Assembly (NCBI GenBank): GCA_038503075.1
Contig: JBCAML010000011.1
Location: 1,302,001 to 1,366,000 of the forward strand
Length of the DNA stretch: 64,000 bases
Direction: 5' to 3'
Source of the DNA: Gyromitra esculenta
Taxonomy: Eukaryota > Ascomycota > Pezizomycetes > Pezizales > Discinaceae
Part shown: positions 46,991 through 59,043 of the stretch, piece by piece
Layout: the number at the start of each line of letters is the position of its first letter
Position numbering within the stretch: the first letter of the stretch is position 1
Made by a program: the position numbers and the translations under genes
The notes under the pieces: generated by a model
Seen by the model: only the letters and a program-made list of their open reading frames with translations
Database searches by the model: none
Told to the model about the DNA's origin: nothing

Positions 46991-48670
46991 ATGCTTTGCC
47001 CATTCATACGTCCAAGCGTCTCTTTACTCCCCAAATCTTTATCTCTGGCAGTTTCCACACGTCGTGCCCATTCTACGGCTTTCAGCTGGGAAGACCCACT
47101 CTTGCTCAGAGAGCAATTGAACGGAGATGAAATAGCCATCTCCGAGAGTGCACGGGAATACTGCCAAGAGAAGTTATTGCCTAGAGTTCTGCGTAAGCTT
47201 TCAACTTTGTCGTTATTTGCGTAGTAGTGAGTGGACTTTTATACTATACCCTCATGGTTTTAATCACAGGGACCAGTGGAGGGGATGGGTGGAGAGACAC
47301 AATTTGAAAGAAGGTGAAGTTAATAGATATCTGTAGAGGCTTATAGAGATGAACACTACGATAGAGATATCCTGAGGGAGATGGGAGAGCTGGGGCTATT
47401 GGGAGCTACGATTCAAGGTTATGGGTGTGCTGGCGTGAGCTATGTTGCCTCGGGTGTATGAGCGTACTCTAAACATTTTACATTAGGAAACAAAAGCTGA
47501 TATTTGAATTCACCACATAGCTGATTACTAGAGAAGTAGAAAGAGTCGATAGTGGGTACCGGAGTGGAATGAGCGTCCAAAGCTCCCTCGTTATGGGTGG
47601 TATCGAGGAATTTGGCACACAGGAACAAAAAGAAAGATTTCTACCAGGAATGGCGAAAGGGGAAATCATTGGCTGCTTTGGGTTAACAGAGCGTATGGCT
47701 TCCAAACTCAAAGCATGGGGATCTGAAAGTTCACATTAAGCCAATATAGCAAACCACGGCTCCGATCCTGGATCAATGGAAACTGTTGCTCGTCCTCATC
47801 CTACTAAGAAGGGTGTCTATCTCCTCTCCGGCTCCAAAACCTGGATTACAAACTCACCCATCGCTGACGTCCTCATGGTTTGGGCTAAGCTTGATGGTAA
47901 GATACGTGGCTTCCTCATCGAGCGCTCTACCGCTGCCCCAGGGACACTTTCCACCCCCACTATAAAGAATAAAAACGGTCTGCGTGCCTCAATAACCGGT
48001 ATGATTATGCTTGATGATATCGAGGTGCCTGCGGAGAACATGTTCCCTGACATCGAAGGCTTAAGGGGCCCTTTCAGCTGCCTGAATAGTGCTAGATACG
48101 GGATCGCGTGGGGCACAATAGGGGCACTTGAGGATTGCCTGAACAGGGCGAGGACTTATGCGTTGGAGAGAAAACAATTTAAAGGAAACTCACTCGCAAA
48201 GTATCAGCTCGTGCAGAAGAAGCTAGCGAATGCGAGTACAGATGTGGCATACGGATTGGCGGCAGCACTGCAGGTTGGGAGGTTGAAAGATAGAGGGATA
48301 GTTGCACCGGAGATGATTTCTATGATCAAGAGACAGAACTGCGATAGGGCATTGGCTAATGCTAGAGAGCAAGTTTTCTTCTATGCTCCTGTTAAATTTT
48401 GGATGAACTGGCTTACGTCAGTACTTGAGGCTAACATACTTGGACGTAATACAGTTTGCAAGAAATCTTTGGCGGGAACGCCGTCTCGGACGAGTATGGG
48501 ATCGGAAGACATGTCGCCAACCTTTTTGTTACGCAAACATACGAAGGACAGAGTGATATACATAGTAAGAGAGACGAAAACTTCAGAAGATAGGAGCAAG
48601 AAGCTGACAAAGAAAAAAATTAGGTTTGATTCTCGGTAGGGCGATCACTGGAGTCCAGGCGTTTTGCTAG
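46991..48670 (+). CDS. Glutaryl-CoA dehydrogenase, mitochondrial
   Basis: An FAD acyl-CoA dehydrogenase of the glutaryl-CoA type (lysine/tryptophan catabolism, glutaryl-CoA to crotonyl-CoA). Six exons: 46991-47192, 47337-47455, 47521-47692, 47750-48368, 48455-48564 and 48624-48670, total 422 aa. The N-terminus ([16 protein letters not shown]...RRAHST) fits a mitochondrial presequence. Signatures: [83 protein letters not shown], and, after the fourth intron, [19 protein letters not shown] and [17 protein letters not shown]. The fourth intron uses a GC donor (GA|GCAAGT). Reading straight through the frame from exon 4 (to 48639) gives a nonsense tail and loses the conserved C-terminus. Confidence 0.9.
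48369..48454 (+). other. GC-AG intron in the glutaryl-CoA dehydrogenase gene
   Basis: The donor GA|GCAAGT matches the consensus of GC-AG introns. A GCTAAC branch lies near 48430 and the acceptor is AATACAG. Splicing joins NAR-D to LQEIFGGNA in the correct phase; a GTCAGT donor at 48417 is also in phase but would insert 16 unconserved residues. Confidence 0.78.
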
Positions 48671-48768
48671 GTACCGAACACAGCACATGGCAACCCGTTG
48701 GACGGAAGGCCGCAGAAAATACGGGGCAGGGAGTGTTTTTCTTTTGGTGGTTGTAAAACCAGTGTCTA
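48671..48768. other. GCDH 3' flank before the MITE cluster
   Basis: Short 3' region. The first of three TIR elements begins within 100 bp of the GCDH stop codon. Confidence 0.4.
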
Positions 48769-49125
48769 CTCGTAACTGAATGACGTTTCCGAACTGATCT
48801 GGGTCCGCATAGAGGTGCAGACCAGCAGAGAAGCAACAAGAAGCAGATTCTAGCCAACAGAGTAGTGAGTCTCGGTTGAAATGAGGGTGTATGTGACTTG
48901 CATATCTGGTTCTGAGGCTCAAGTGAGGTTCAAAGTCCCTGACCTGAGGGACCATGGTGTTCACAACTACTTTGTTGACTAGATTTCAAGTATATGCTGT
49001 TCACTACTGGCTGGCTGGCTGAAGTTCGCTACTCTGTTTGCTGAACTTTATTACACTCTAGCCCTCTATGGGGCTGCACCTCTATGCGGGCCTAGGCCAG
49101 TTCGGAAACGTCACTCAATTACGAG
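48769..49125. mobile_element. TIR element 1 of the CTCGTA family (357 bp)
   Basis: Left CTCGTAACTGAATGACGTTTC... and the reverse complement of the right end CTCGTAATTGAGTGACGTTTC... agree over about 55 bp, then more loosely (CAACAGAGTAG / AAACAGAGTAG). TA lies on both sides (48767-48768, 49126-49127). No coding capacity. Confidence 0.82.
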
Positions 49126-49756
49126 TATCCTTTTGAGTTTCTGTCAGATTCTGAAGCTTGATCTTTAGAAATAAATATCCTCTATAGAATTCCAACCATT
49201 TTACCTTCCCTTATAATTATATGCATATGGAGTGTTTTAGTTAATTTTCGTAAGATAGAGCTCAGAAACAGAGCTGCAATAATGATATAATACCTTCAAG
49301 ATTTCATGCTTCGAGTTAGACGTTTAAGTATCCTAAGTGGGCGGTAAACCAGTTTTGAACTCCGTGGTTGCTCACTGCATTGCATGCATAATTTTATTGC
49401 TTTTTCCAATTGATTTACGAAACTCATAAATTATCACTCTTTTTTATTATTCAAATATACACCACTTACGTTACTATTCCCTCTATATTTACTCCCGTTT
49501 TATCCTTTATATGCACAACGTTATACATTTAGCCTTTCAATCAACCCCGTGTGCAGTCTTGTGTGTTGTGGGGTTATCTTGTCGCCATTAAAACATGTTT
49601 GGAATTGGACCAAAGCTCACTGAGAGTTAGTCAGATTGCAGGCCCGATCTCTCTTCTCGACTACATAAATATTATCGAGTATTATTAGATTATTTTCTCC
49701 TCTCCCGGATCGATCGATAGCTAGCCCCGTCTCTATCAGGTTTTGGAATAAACATA

Positions 49757-49983
49757 CCGTATTTTCTCGCAAATAACGTAAACCGCCGGTCCAGGTCTAC
49801 AGGAAAGAACGCTAATATTACTGGAAGAGGTAGCAGAATTCTTACTTTCTCGGCCAAACCCGAAGTGCCTGGTATTCACTCACTGGTTGTTGTTGAGCCC
49901 CAAAACCTATTCGGCCAATCTGAAAGCGAATATCATCCTGCAGGCCTAGTCCAGCTGTTTTCGTTATTTGCGAGAAGATACGG
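49757..49983. mobile_element. TIR element with CCGTATTTTCTCGCAAAT ends (227 bp)
   Basis: Left CCGTATTTTCTCGCAAATAA and the reverse complement of the right end CCGTATCTTCTCGCAAATAA pair over about 45-50 bp (through GTCCAGGTCTACAGG / GACTAGGCCTGCAGG). TA flanks at 49755-49756 and 49984-49985. Non-autonomous. Confidence 0.82.
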
Positions 49984-50415
49984 TATATAGTTGCGGGTTA
50001 CTTTATGTTTATGTGTAACTCGAGAAATCATGAAATCGAGGACCAGCGATCATGTGCTTCAACAACAATATATATGTTCTTTCACTTCTAAATCTACCCA
50101 GCATAGATATAGACATACCGGTATAGAGATTCTATACCTATATAGGCCAGGTATTATATCTAAATAACTAAAAGCTATTCGTCAGTTCGGAATGGAATAC
50201 ATCCTGAAGAAGAATATTAGGCCGAATTACAGGGAAAATTATTCGCAGGATATTTTTTTGGGTGCTCCAGGATTATTCCGTAAATCCCAACATACAATCC
50301 TTGTCTTCGAAAAAGCTTGAATTATTTATTTTTTCCCTGCCGCCTAGGTCATTCGAGGATATTTCGACATCAAGACTATGTGAAACGATGGCCTGGTAAC
50401 TCCCTAGCCACTTTA

Positions 50416-50538
50416 CTCGTATTCTCGTGACGTTTTTAAAACGGGCTACCTCTACATCCCATATAAAATAGGTAGGTTCAGGGCAGTTTGTATGATATGC
50501 GGGCCTGACCCATTTTAAAAACGTCATGAGAATACGAG
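50416..50538. mobile_element. TIR element 2 of the CTCGTA family (123 bp)
   Basis: CTCGTATTCTCGTGACGTTTT at the left mirrors CTCGTATTCTCATGACGTTTT at the right; TA on both sides (50414-50415, 50539-50540). The inner part (GGCCCGCATA) is shared with the element at 48769-49125, so it is a shorter family member. Confidence 0.82.
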
Positions 50539-51660
50539 TAGACAGCAAGCACTGATCGAGGCACTGTTGGTGAACGTGTCTGGATTAAATATCCACGAGC
50601 TGGTGTGGATAGTTAATCGGTTTAATATGGCGATCGGTGATTAGCGTTTCACAATCGTATTGCTGTTGCTGGAACTGTTGTTCGATGGCAGAGAAAATTT
50701 GGCTCAGCAATTTTTTGACGTTGACGCTACAAACAATGTTAAAAATCCGGCCACAGTTCGGCTACCGGAGGCTATCAAAGTAAATAGAATAAAATAAAAT
50801 ACGTTCATCTGATCTGTGACAGCGATGCGGCTATTGTGCTGTTTGCTGATAATCGTGAGATTTCAACGCCGAGTAAAGATTATGAATTTAAAAGTAGCAA
50901 ATCGTCGAATAGGTGATGATGGTGGGGTAATCTAATATATTCTAGGGAGGGGCAGCGAGATTCTGCAAGTGAAAGTCTCAGACTGGCCGCAGCAGAGGGA
51001 ATACCTAGAGAGGGCAGACATGATCCCTGGGCCTAAGGAACCAATACCCAGGGAGAGACGATATGTATGATGTGATGTGGGAGACAATGGGGGGGTTGCC
51101 CAACGACTTGTGCGCAGTGCAGGCAGACAGCCCGCAGCAACAGCTGTCTCGGGACCCGAAGAATACTATTTTGCCTTTTTCTCGTGTGGCGCCCAATATT
51201 CCACTCCGAGCTTAGTCAAGGCTAAGCCAGTGAATAATCCCTGCTGCTGTTGCTGGAACCTTTCTGTGGTCGTCCCCCCTCTTCTCTGCTTTTCGCCCCC
51301 AAGCAGCCGTGCCCCTAAAACCCCCGCTACAAAACTCACCCTCCTAGCCCAACATTCATTTCCACCGCTGACACCACCCTACCACTCACTACTTCACAAC
51401 CCACAACCCGCAACTTGAACCTCAACCTTCTTCTTCTTCTTCCCTTCTCTATCTTCGTGATCCTTATCTCCTCCACACGCCTCAAGTAATATCAAGGTTC
51501 GTGCCTTCCTTTCTTCTTCTGCTCCTTGGTGTTCGCGAGGTTGCTATTGCCTTTGTTGCCTATTGTTACGCTATCAATCAAACTGTCGTGATGCTAACCC
51601 CGCCTTGTTTGGACAGTCCGTTCCCGGATCTCGCCAACCACCACAACCTAATATACGAGA

Positions 51661-52540
<880 letters not shown>

Positions 52541-53157
52541 ATGTTTGGATGGTTGAGCAAAGTTGTACGAATGAGAAGATAATGTCACTTTGTTTTCTTA
52601 TTCTCCGGAATGGGATGAGTGAATAAAGCGGTGTTAATGAGCCATGAACTTTGATTTTGTAATGAAACCACGATAGCGAAATCAAATTGTTGGTTCGGTT
52701 GTGGTAGGAAAGGTGGCAACAAACAATCTTCGAATTGGGTAACTGGCGTGTAGGCAATTTTTTCCTTTTACTATCCAGCCTTCTCTGGCTCTTTTAACGG
52801 TTCTATCATATGATCTCAAGTTTAGTGTTTTTTTCCTTCTCTATCGGGGTTGTGGTTCGTGGTTCGTGGTCCGTAGTACAATTTACATCGGCTTCTTTTA
52901 AAAAACAAATTATGTTTCGTTTATCATCTGTCGCTGTTGTCTGCGGAGTTTGCATCCAGCAGCAGTCGTGCAAGAGACCACAATCCATGTGTTTTACAGC
53001 GGCTAGTTCGGTAATGTTGCTTAGAAAAGGGGCTTTGCAGAGTCAACACGTTGGAGCTGCAAGGACATGTGCATGTAGTCGCATGTAGAGTATTGAATCG
53101 TATCCAACACATACATACATGCACTCTAGTGCCATATTGTAGAGTACTACAGGTGTA
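52541..53157. other. Intergenic downstream of UBC4
   Basis: No gene recognised. Repeated GCATGTAG motifs occur at about 53073-53088. Confidence 0.45.
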
Positions 53158-53379
53158 GGGTAAAGTTTGTTAACAGGTGGCGGCGTGGCGGTGTAGCTCT
53201 TTTCTCGAGGGACTGAAGCTCGTTTAGATTTCACAGTTTCACTGACTAACTTGGTTTAATGCCTAATACATAGCATTCTCCATCCTCTAACATTTTTCTC
53301 AGGTCTCTCTAGGAGTTGTGGAGTGGAACAAAAACTGCCAGCTCTTACTTGCACCGCCACCTATCAACAGGCTTTCCCC
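53158..53379. mobile_element. TIR element, first of a tandem pair (222 bp)
   Basis: The left end GGGTAAAGTTTGTTAACAGG pairs with the reverse complement of the right end (GGGGAAAGCCTGTTGATAGG), followed by GTGGCGG on both. TA is present at 53156-53157 and 53380-53381. No ORF. Confidence 0.7.
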
Positions 53380-53392
53380 TACTCGGGTGTGA

Positions 53393-53609
53393 GGGTAAAT
53401 CTGGCGACAGGTGGGGGTGCAGCTCTATTCTCAGCGGGCCCAAGCTGGTTTGAATTTCATATTCTACCAGTTGGCTTTATTTAGTATTTAGTACGTAGTA
53501 TCCATAATCCGGTAGGCATTTTTATCGGGCTTCGTAGGGAGCTGGGGAGGGGGGAGAAGAATTGATGGTATCTCTCACCTGCACCGCCATCTGTCCACAG
53601 ACTTACCCC
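53393..53609. mobile_element. TIR element, second of a tandem pair
   Basis: GGGTAAATCTGGCGACAGG at the left matches the inverted right end (GGGGTAAGTCTGTGGACAG), then GGCGGTGCAG. The interior parallels the preceding element (GGTTTGAATTTCA / GTTTAGATTTCA; TAGTATCCATAATCC / TAGCATTCTCCATCC), so the two are diverged copies of one family 13 bp apart. Exact boundaries are uncertain. Confidence 0.68.
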
Positions 53610-54149
53610 GGTATCCGTAGTGCCGTGGCTTTTGTCTTTTCTTAACTCATGGTCTCAGATCATAGCATAGCACTCGGCATTGCCAAGAGATTTTTCCCCA
53701 CTTTAGTACTCTAGCCGATAGCTGCATGTAGGTTTACGGGGGAGCAAGAAAAAGCAAATCAATCCTCCTGTTTGAATTCTTGATATTGCGAGAACTTCAC
53801 TCTCCTCTTTTTTTTGTATATCCACACACAAGAACTAATAAACAACGGATGAAGGGGGGTCATGCACAAACATACGAATATCATAAAAGGCAAAAAAAAA
53901 AAGGTAGAAAACTATCAAACCATATCAACCAAAAAAAAAAAAACGCTAGCCCATTTAACGCCATTACCTCTCGAAGTGTATTCTAGTATTACAATTTTTT
54001 TCTCCTCTATTTGGAATATTTTCTTACCTTCCCCACCCAACCCTATTCCATCCTAGCAATGCCATGCTATGCCATACCAATTCCCCTCATTAGCCATACT
54101 GACATAATACCCCTCCATGTTCGCATCTATCTTCTTCTAGTCGTGATCT
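53610..54149. other. Intergenic before POM152 3' end
   Basis: Contains A-runs near 53893-53905 and 53931-53943 and a CTATGCCATGC-like stretch near 54060. No gene. Confidence 0.5.
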
Positions 54150-57100
54150 TTAATCTTTCCGTCCCGATGACGAGGGTTTGCCGGCGGAATACTGGCAGTA
54201 TTTGTCCGCGATGGAGATGACCTCGTAGGTACCTTCCTGGCTGGCAAACATACTGTATGCGTAGGAGCTCGTGGTCTGGGAATGACTTTCGAGGATTTTC
54301 GGTTTTACCCCCTTCTTTGCGATTTCGCTTCGAGTGTAACTAAAAAATCCAAACACAGTCAGTTACCAAAAAAACAAAACAAAAAATCATACAATGAGGG
54401 GGGGATCGCTCACGTAAATGTAAACGGTGGTGTTCCAAAAAAGTTGAAACTAATCTCGGCCTGATCACCCTCGGGGATCCCCTTAATGACCGTAGTTCCA
54501 CTATTAATGCGTACACTTGGCACCTCATGAACTACGCTCGTCTGGCCGACGCTGACCTTGCAGTCGCTCGCGCTATCCTGCAGGCCCGTAATGGTGAAGT
54601 TACCTGGTTTCTCCGCAACACGTACAAACTGGCTTGGCTGGTTCTGGGCCTTCATGAGAACGCCATTCCATTCGTATTCAACGGCAAACGGGGGCACACC
54701 AGCGAGCGAGAATGCAATGCGGTCGCCGACGCAGTAGTCTTGACGTTGGGAATCATGGGGGGCTATTGTTGGCATGTCCGCTACAGCGACCATGACGTGT
54801 GGGGTATCGGATGCGGTCGTCTTGCGGACGCAGCCGCGCGCATCCTTGACTTTGAGGACGGAGACGGCATGGTTGCCGAGCGTGAGAGCGTGGTTTGGAA
54901 TGTGGAAGTTGAAGATGTTGGATTCGACGTGCGGGACGTTGATGACGTCGGATTTGCCAGTAGAGAAGTGTTTGATGTTGATGGTGAGCGAAAAGGGCGC
55001 GATCCCGTGGAGGTGGATCGGGATTATATCGTCGCCGGCACCTGCGTCTAGACAGTACTTGTAGACTTTGCTCGGGTTCGCAAAGGTCGTTGTAGGCCTA
55101 GAGTGCACGGTCTGCTCCAACGTGAATGGCTGCTTCAGAAGACTCTCCCGTGGGTTATCATAGAGACTGTCGGCGATCCTCATGAACTTGTACTGGTACA
55201 GACCCGCGCGGCTCGTCTCAAGTCTCACAGTTGCAACACCAAGGCCAGCCCGAAGCTGCTGAGGTGCCTGTTCCATCGTTCGACGATTTTCCTGTCCCTC
55301 AGGTCTAAATATCCTCTCGTAGTCCACCATGAACGGCGGGCTTCCTGTGAACGCAAGTTCAACAGCGTCTTCATCACCTTCACACACATCCTGCCTAACA
55401 AACCCGTCGCCCTTCCGGCTAGTCGAGGCAGATTCTGCAAGTCGGAGCTTCGGCCTTTCGATCCAACTGATCTTAAACGTGCTATCCTGGCTTGCGATAG
55501 ATCCCGGACACCCACTATCGTGGACATCCTCCAGCTGATATGTCCCAGCCTCCTTAACAGTCAAGTACGCGTTGGACCCCGTGAACTTGAACGCTTTCGC
55601 TGAATCCTCCCGATCGGTATTACGGATCTTAACAGTCCAAGGGCTCTCACCGGTGAGTCGGATCGGAATATCGACCGGCTTTCCTTCCAACGCACGAATA
55701 CTCGTTTTTCCTTCGATTGCCGCAAATTGGACCTTGGGTCGTTGCCAGCGTACATTGATCTTCGCCTCGCTCTCAAGGTAAATCTTGCACCCACTGTTAT
55801 CTTCGACTGTCGTAAGCGCAAGCGCGTACTCTCCACCTTCCGTCAACGGCGGCGTGCGAATCGTGTGGATCGCAGTCGTGATATTCGTCTCTGTCACTCT
55901 ATGACGCTTTCCGTTGTGGATGAGGTCGTAGTGTAGGTTCAGTGGCGGGGTACCCTGCATCTTGACGTTGAATTCGACGGGCTCCTCAATACAGCATTTC
56001 TTCCTTGGTGCGGGATCAACAAAGGAGGCGCCGGCCAGCGGTTTGACGGTCTGTTCGACACGGTTGAGCTTCGGGTCGAGCTTAATGTTGGCATAATTCC
56101 TGTCACGCAGGGAGAAGAACTCGTAGGCGTAGTGGCCAGCGTCTTCTGGTGTGAAGCGGACTTGGTGGCGTGTACGGTCGATAACGAGAGTCTTGACAAG
56201 CGGGACGCCACCGTCTTTGATCATGCGGTAGTTTAGCTCGAAGTTGGGGGAGCCGACGAGGGTGAGGTCGATTGTAAGTCCAATTGAAGAACCGGTACAC
56301 TTGTCGAGGATTTCGTCGGATTCCATGGTCACGGAGGGCTCTGGTGGGGTGATTACTAGACATGAAGAGGGCTCCATGACCTCGCCGGGACAGAAGTGAC
56401 TGTTGAGATGCTTAATGGTGTAGAGACCGGGTTCTTTGATGGAGACAGCTTGATTGAGACCCTTCATGGTGAAGTCCTTAAAGACAGCATCTAGAGCATG
56501 TTCAGATGCGGATTGAAGCTTATCATGGGGGGTGAAGGTGAAGCGGACAGAGTACGGTGCATCATCACGAGCTGACACAAGTTGAAGCGGGAGTTCGCTA
56601 GAGACACCCTTAGGGAGGTCGATCGGGGTTTGTGGATCGCAGCCCAGGAAGCGGATTCTCGGCCTATCGTGGACAAGGAGTCTATGTGAGAGACTGCTCT
56701 TCTTGGGGACGACGTAGTCTCCGTCTTCGTAGAGCGCATTATAGTCGACAACATTTCCACACCCATCCACAACCTTGTCGATGGAATAAGCCCAGTCACC
56801 AGCAAAGCCCAGCGACTCGTTGAGTGGCACGATAATCTCACGACGTTGTGCCCACGATAGAGTTTGATCGCCTTGTTCGGCAAGTGTGCCATCACTGTTG
56901 AACCCAGCAAGCAGAGGCGATTCGAAGCCCTCGGGATGAATACTTTGAACGGAGAACACGATAGGCTTCCCTTTAATCTCGCGGCTATAGGTGATCTGTA
57001 GAGGAGCGAGGCCTTGGACTTGAAGTGCCATATCGGACATGTCGCCCCTGCATTTATCCTTCTTCTGTGAGCCGGATATCTTGAGGTTCGCTTTCGGGCA

Positions 57101-58396
57101 TGGCACAACGAGCGCCTCGGACCGGTAAATTCGAACATCAAGCTGAGATACATCGATGACTCGGGTGAGACGATAGAGTCCGGGCTGCTTGACGGTGTAG
57201 GGTAGATGCCGGAGATCCGGATCGTCCTCTCGGACGGATTTCTTGTAGAGTTTCTTGAGTTCCTTGTGATTGAGACTGATCAGCTCTGCGCTGGCGGTCT
57301 CGAGATCGATTCTGGTAAGTTCGACGCTGATTGGTTGGGTCCCGTTGACTCTGATGGGGATGGTGACATATGGTGATGTGTCGCCAATGCAGAAACAATG
57401 GGCGTCTGGGTTCAACTGGGCGGCACTGTGATGATGGTCAGAATGGGAATCTGGGAATGTGTAACAATCATGGAAACATACCCTTCTGGCAGAATGTGGA
57501 CGGTGTATTTTCCCTGGATATGCGAGTTGTTATTCACGATATCGTACCACTTGACGCTTCGCTCGGATATCGATAATTCTCTGTCGTAAATGACTAAACC
57601 CCTGACGGATCAGCACATTGACCATGTAAATAAATAAATGAATAAATGAATAAATAAATAAATAAATAAATGAATAAATGAATAAATGAATAAATGAATA
57701 AATGAATAAATGAATAAATGAATAAATGAATAAATGAATAAATGAATAAATGAATAAATGAATAAATGAATAAATGAATAAATGAATAAATGAATAAATG
57801 AATAAATGAATAAATGAATAAATAAATAAATGAATAAATGAATAAATAAATAAATAAATAAACGATAACATACGCTTCCAACATGCCGCGAAAAAGGCCG
57901 TGATAGGTAGCTGATATTTCAAGCTCACAATAATATCGATAACCGAGAGGGTCGCAATCGCAAAAAGTGTAAAAGCAGGTGTAAAAGTGAGCCATTCTAT
58001 CCTAAGCTGCGGCAAAAACCAAAAGAAGCAGCCATCTACGAGCAGCCATTTCATGCAAAACCATAATTCAGATATCGAATCGCCCTCAGCAGTGTATAGC
58101 CTCGCGACATCGTAGAGCTTCCATGCTTGTAGCAGGATGAAGATAGCGACTGCGTACAGTCTCTGTGTTGGTACGTCCACCACATCCATGGGTATCAATG
58201 GCGACAGGTTTTTAGGGGCTGGAAGTACCGAAGGAAGAGGCTTCGGCCCGGAATTCGACTGCGCAGCATATCTGGTCTGGAAGGAGGGCTGGCTAATAGT
58301 GCCTGGTTGATCGGAAGGAGCACGCCTCTGGCGAAGTGAAGGGGCCAAAGGAGTTTCTGGGTAAGCAGATGGGAGTCTGGGAGTTCCGGTATCCAT
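54150..58396 (-). CDS. POM152: Nuclear pore membrane glycoprotein POM152
   Basis: POM152 forms the luminal membrane ring of the fungal nuclear pore. Exons 58396-57874, 57593-57482, 57425-54414 and 54339-54150 give 1278 aa, as in other fungi. The N-terminus is cytosolic and Pro-rich. Two to three hydrophobic segments follow (RLYAVAIFILLQAWKLYDV, LLVDGCFFWFLPQLRIEW, FTPAFTLFAIATLSVIDII). The large third exon encodes the repeated Ig-like (cadherin-like) luminal domains, each with a PPFxxxY-type or IPI.L.G..P strand motif and a GxYxx..VxD end. The C-terminus is FTYTRSEIAKKGVKPK ... GTYEVISIADKYCQY. Exon 1 joins exon 2 as CWK-LIYDRELSISERSVKWYDIV over an intron with a GTATGT donor that carries the tandem array at 57625-57860. 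Confidence 0.95.
57594..57873 (-). other. POM152 intron 1, carrying a tandem array
   Basis: Donor GTATGT after TGGAAGC and acceptor TTTAG before TCATTTACGAC. This is the longest intron of the gene (280 bp) because about 235 bp of it is tandem repeat. The acceptor choice is fixed by frame; the upstream TCAG would create an immediate stop. Confidence 0.8.
57625..57860. repeat. (AAATGAAT)n / AAAT tandem array
   Basis: About 25 or more units of the 8-mer AAATGAAT with interspersed plain AAAT/AATA units. On the minus strand it reads as repeated LFIYSFIH without stops. Confidence 0.95.
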
Positions 58397-59043
58397 GGCG
58401 AAGAATCAAACCATTGGGCGGGGGGGTCTAGTGGTGAAAATACCAGAGGGGATGAGTTTTGGGGGGGTCTAGAGATCGTGTTATTGTTGTTTTTTGGGGG
58501 GGGGATGATTATATTTCGCTTGGTCGAGCGACGGGCAAACGCGTGGATTCGGCCGGGTAACAGCGATGAGATGCCCGATTGTTCCTGAGCGATGTTCCAC
58601 CACATAGCGATGCCTTCGCTCCAATGGCCGTTTGCTGCTGGATCCAGGAGTCGTTACGGACAGAACCCCTATATGTGCTGCGCAGAGCCCGGTCTCCTCT
58701 TCTGCTGTTCGGCCAGGCCTCTGCCCTGCCACAAATGGCAGATGGCCATGTCACCGAATGCCAGGCAGTGGCGGCCAGCAAGAAAAGCCCCCAGGGCTCA
58801 GCACAGATTCGGCGTCGAAACGCCGGCTACGAGGCCTCTCTCCATTGGCAGACTTTGTTTAAATCGATTACAACCGGCGATGGAGATCCATCTCCGGGTA
58901 ACCCCTCTCCCTGAGTGCTGGATTGATCCGATCGATAAGGATAACCAGGAACCGCGTCTCCTTGCTTGTCATGTTACAGCTTCACGGCAAGACTGCTTTG
59001 CTTCACCGTCCTGAACGCTCCACCACCACCATCGCCACGACCA
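58397..59043. promoter_or_regulatory. Divergent promoter region POM152/UCH37
   Basis: A 647-bp gap between divergent starts. G-runs near 58420-58500 are on the POM152 side. The open frames across 58579-59014 show no family similarity. Confidence 0.45.

Larger units (their letters stand above)
49126..51660. other. MITE-rich gene-free region between GCDH and UBC4
   Basis: Apart from the elements at 49757-49983 and 50416-50538 I see AT-rich unique sequence. The last about 240 bp before UBC4 are CT-rich (TTCTTCTTCTTC near 51430), typical of a leader of a highly expressed fungal gene. A possible 5' UTR intron (GTTCGTGCC... to TTTGGACAG, about 51498-51617) could be present. Confidence 0.45.

Noticed and set aside
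48369..48639. Continuation of the GCDH frame to a Lys/Arg-rich tail
   Set aside because: Intron read-through; the conserved C-terminus is encoded in another frame after the GC-AG intron and one further intron.
54527..57153. Several 60-220-codon frames overlapping POM152 on both strands
   Set aside because: POM152 is a single continuous conserved frame here; the others are GC-skewed shadow frames.
57594..57995. Hydrophobic LFIYSFIH repeat protein that could look like a membrane protein
   Set aside because: The reading arises from the intronic (AAATGAAT)n array; the array lies between a GTATGT donor and a TTTAG acceptor that restore the POM152 frame.
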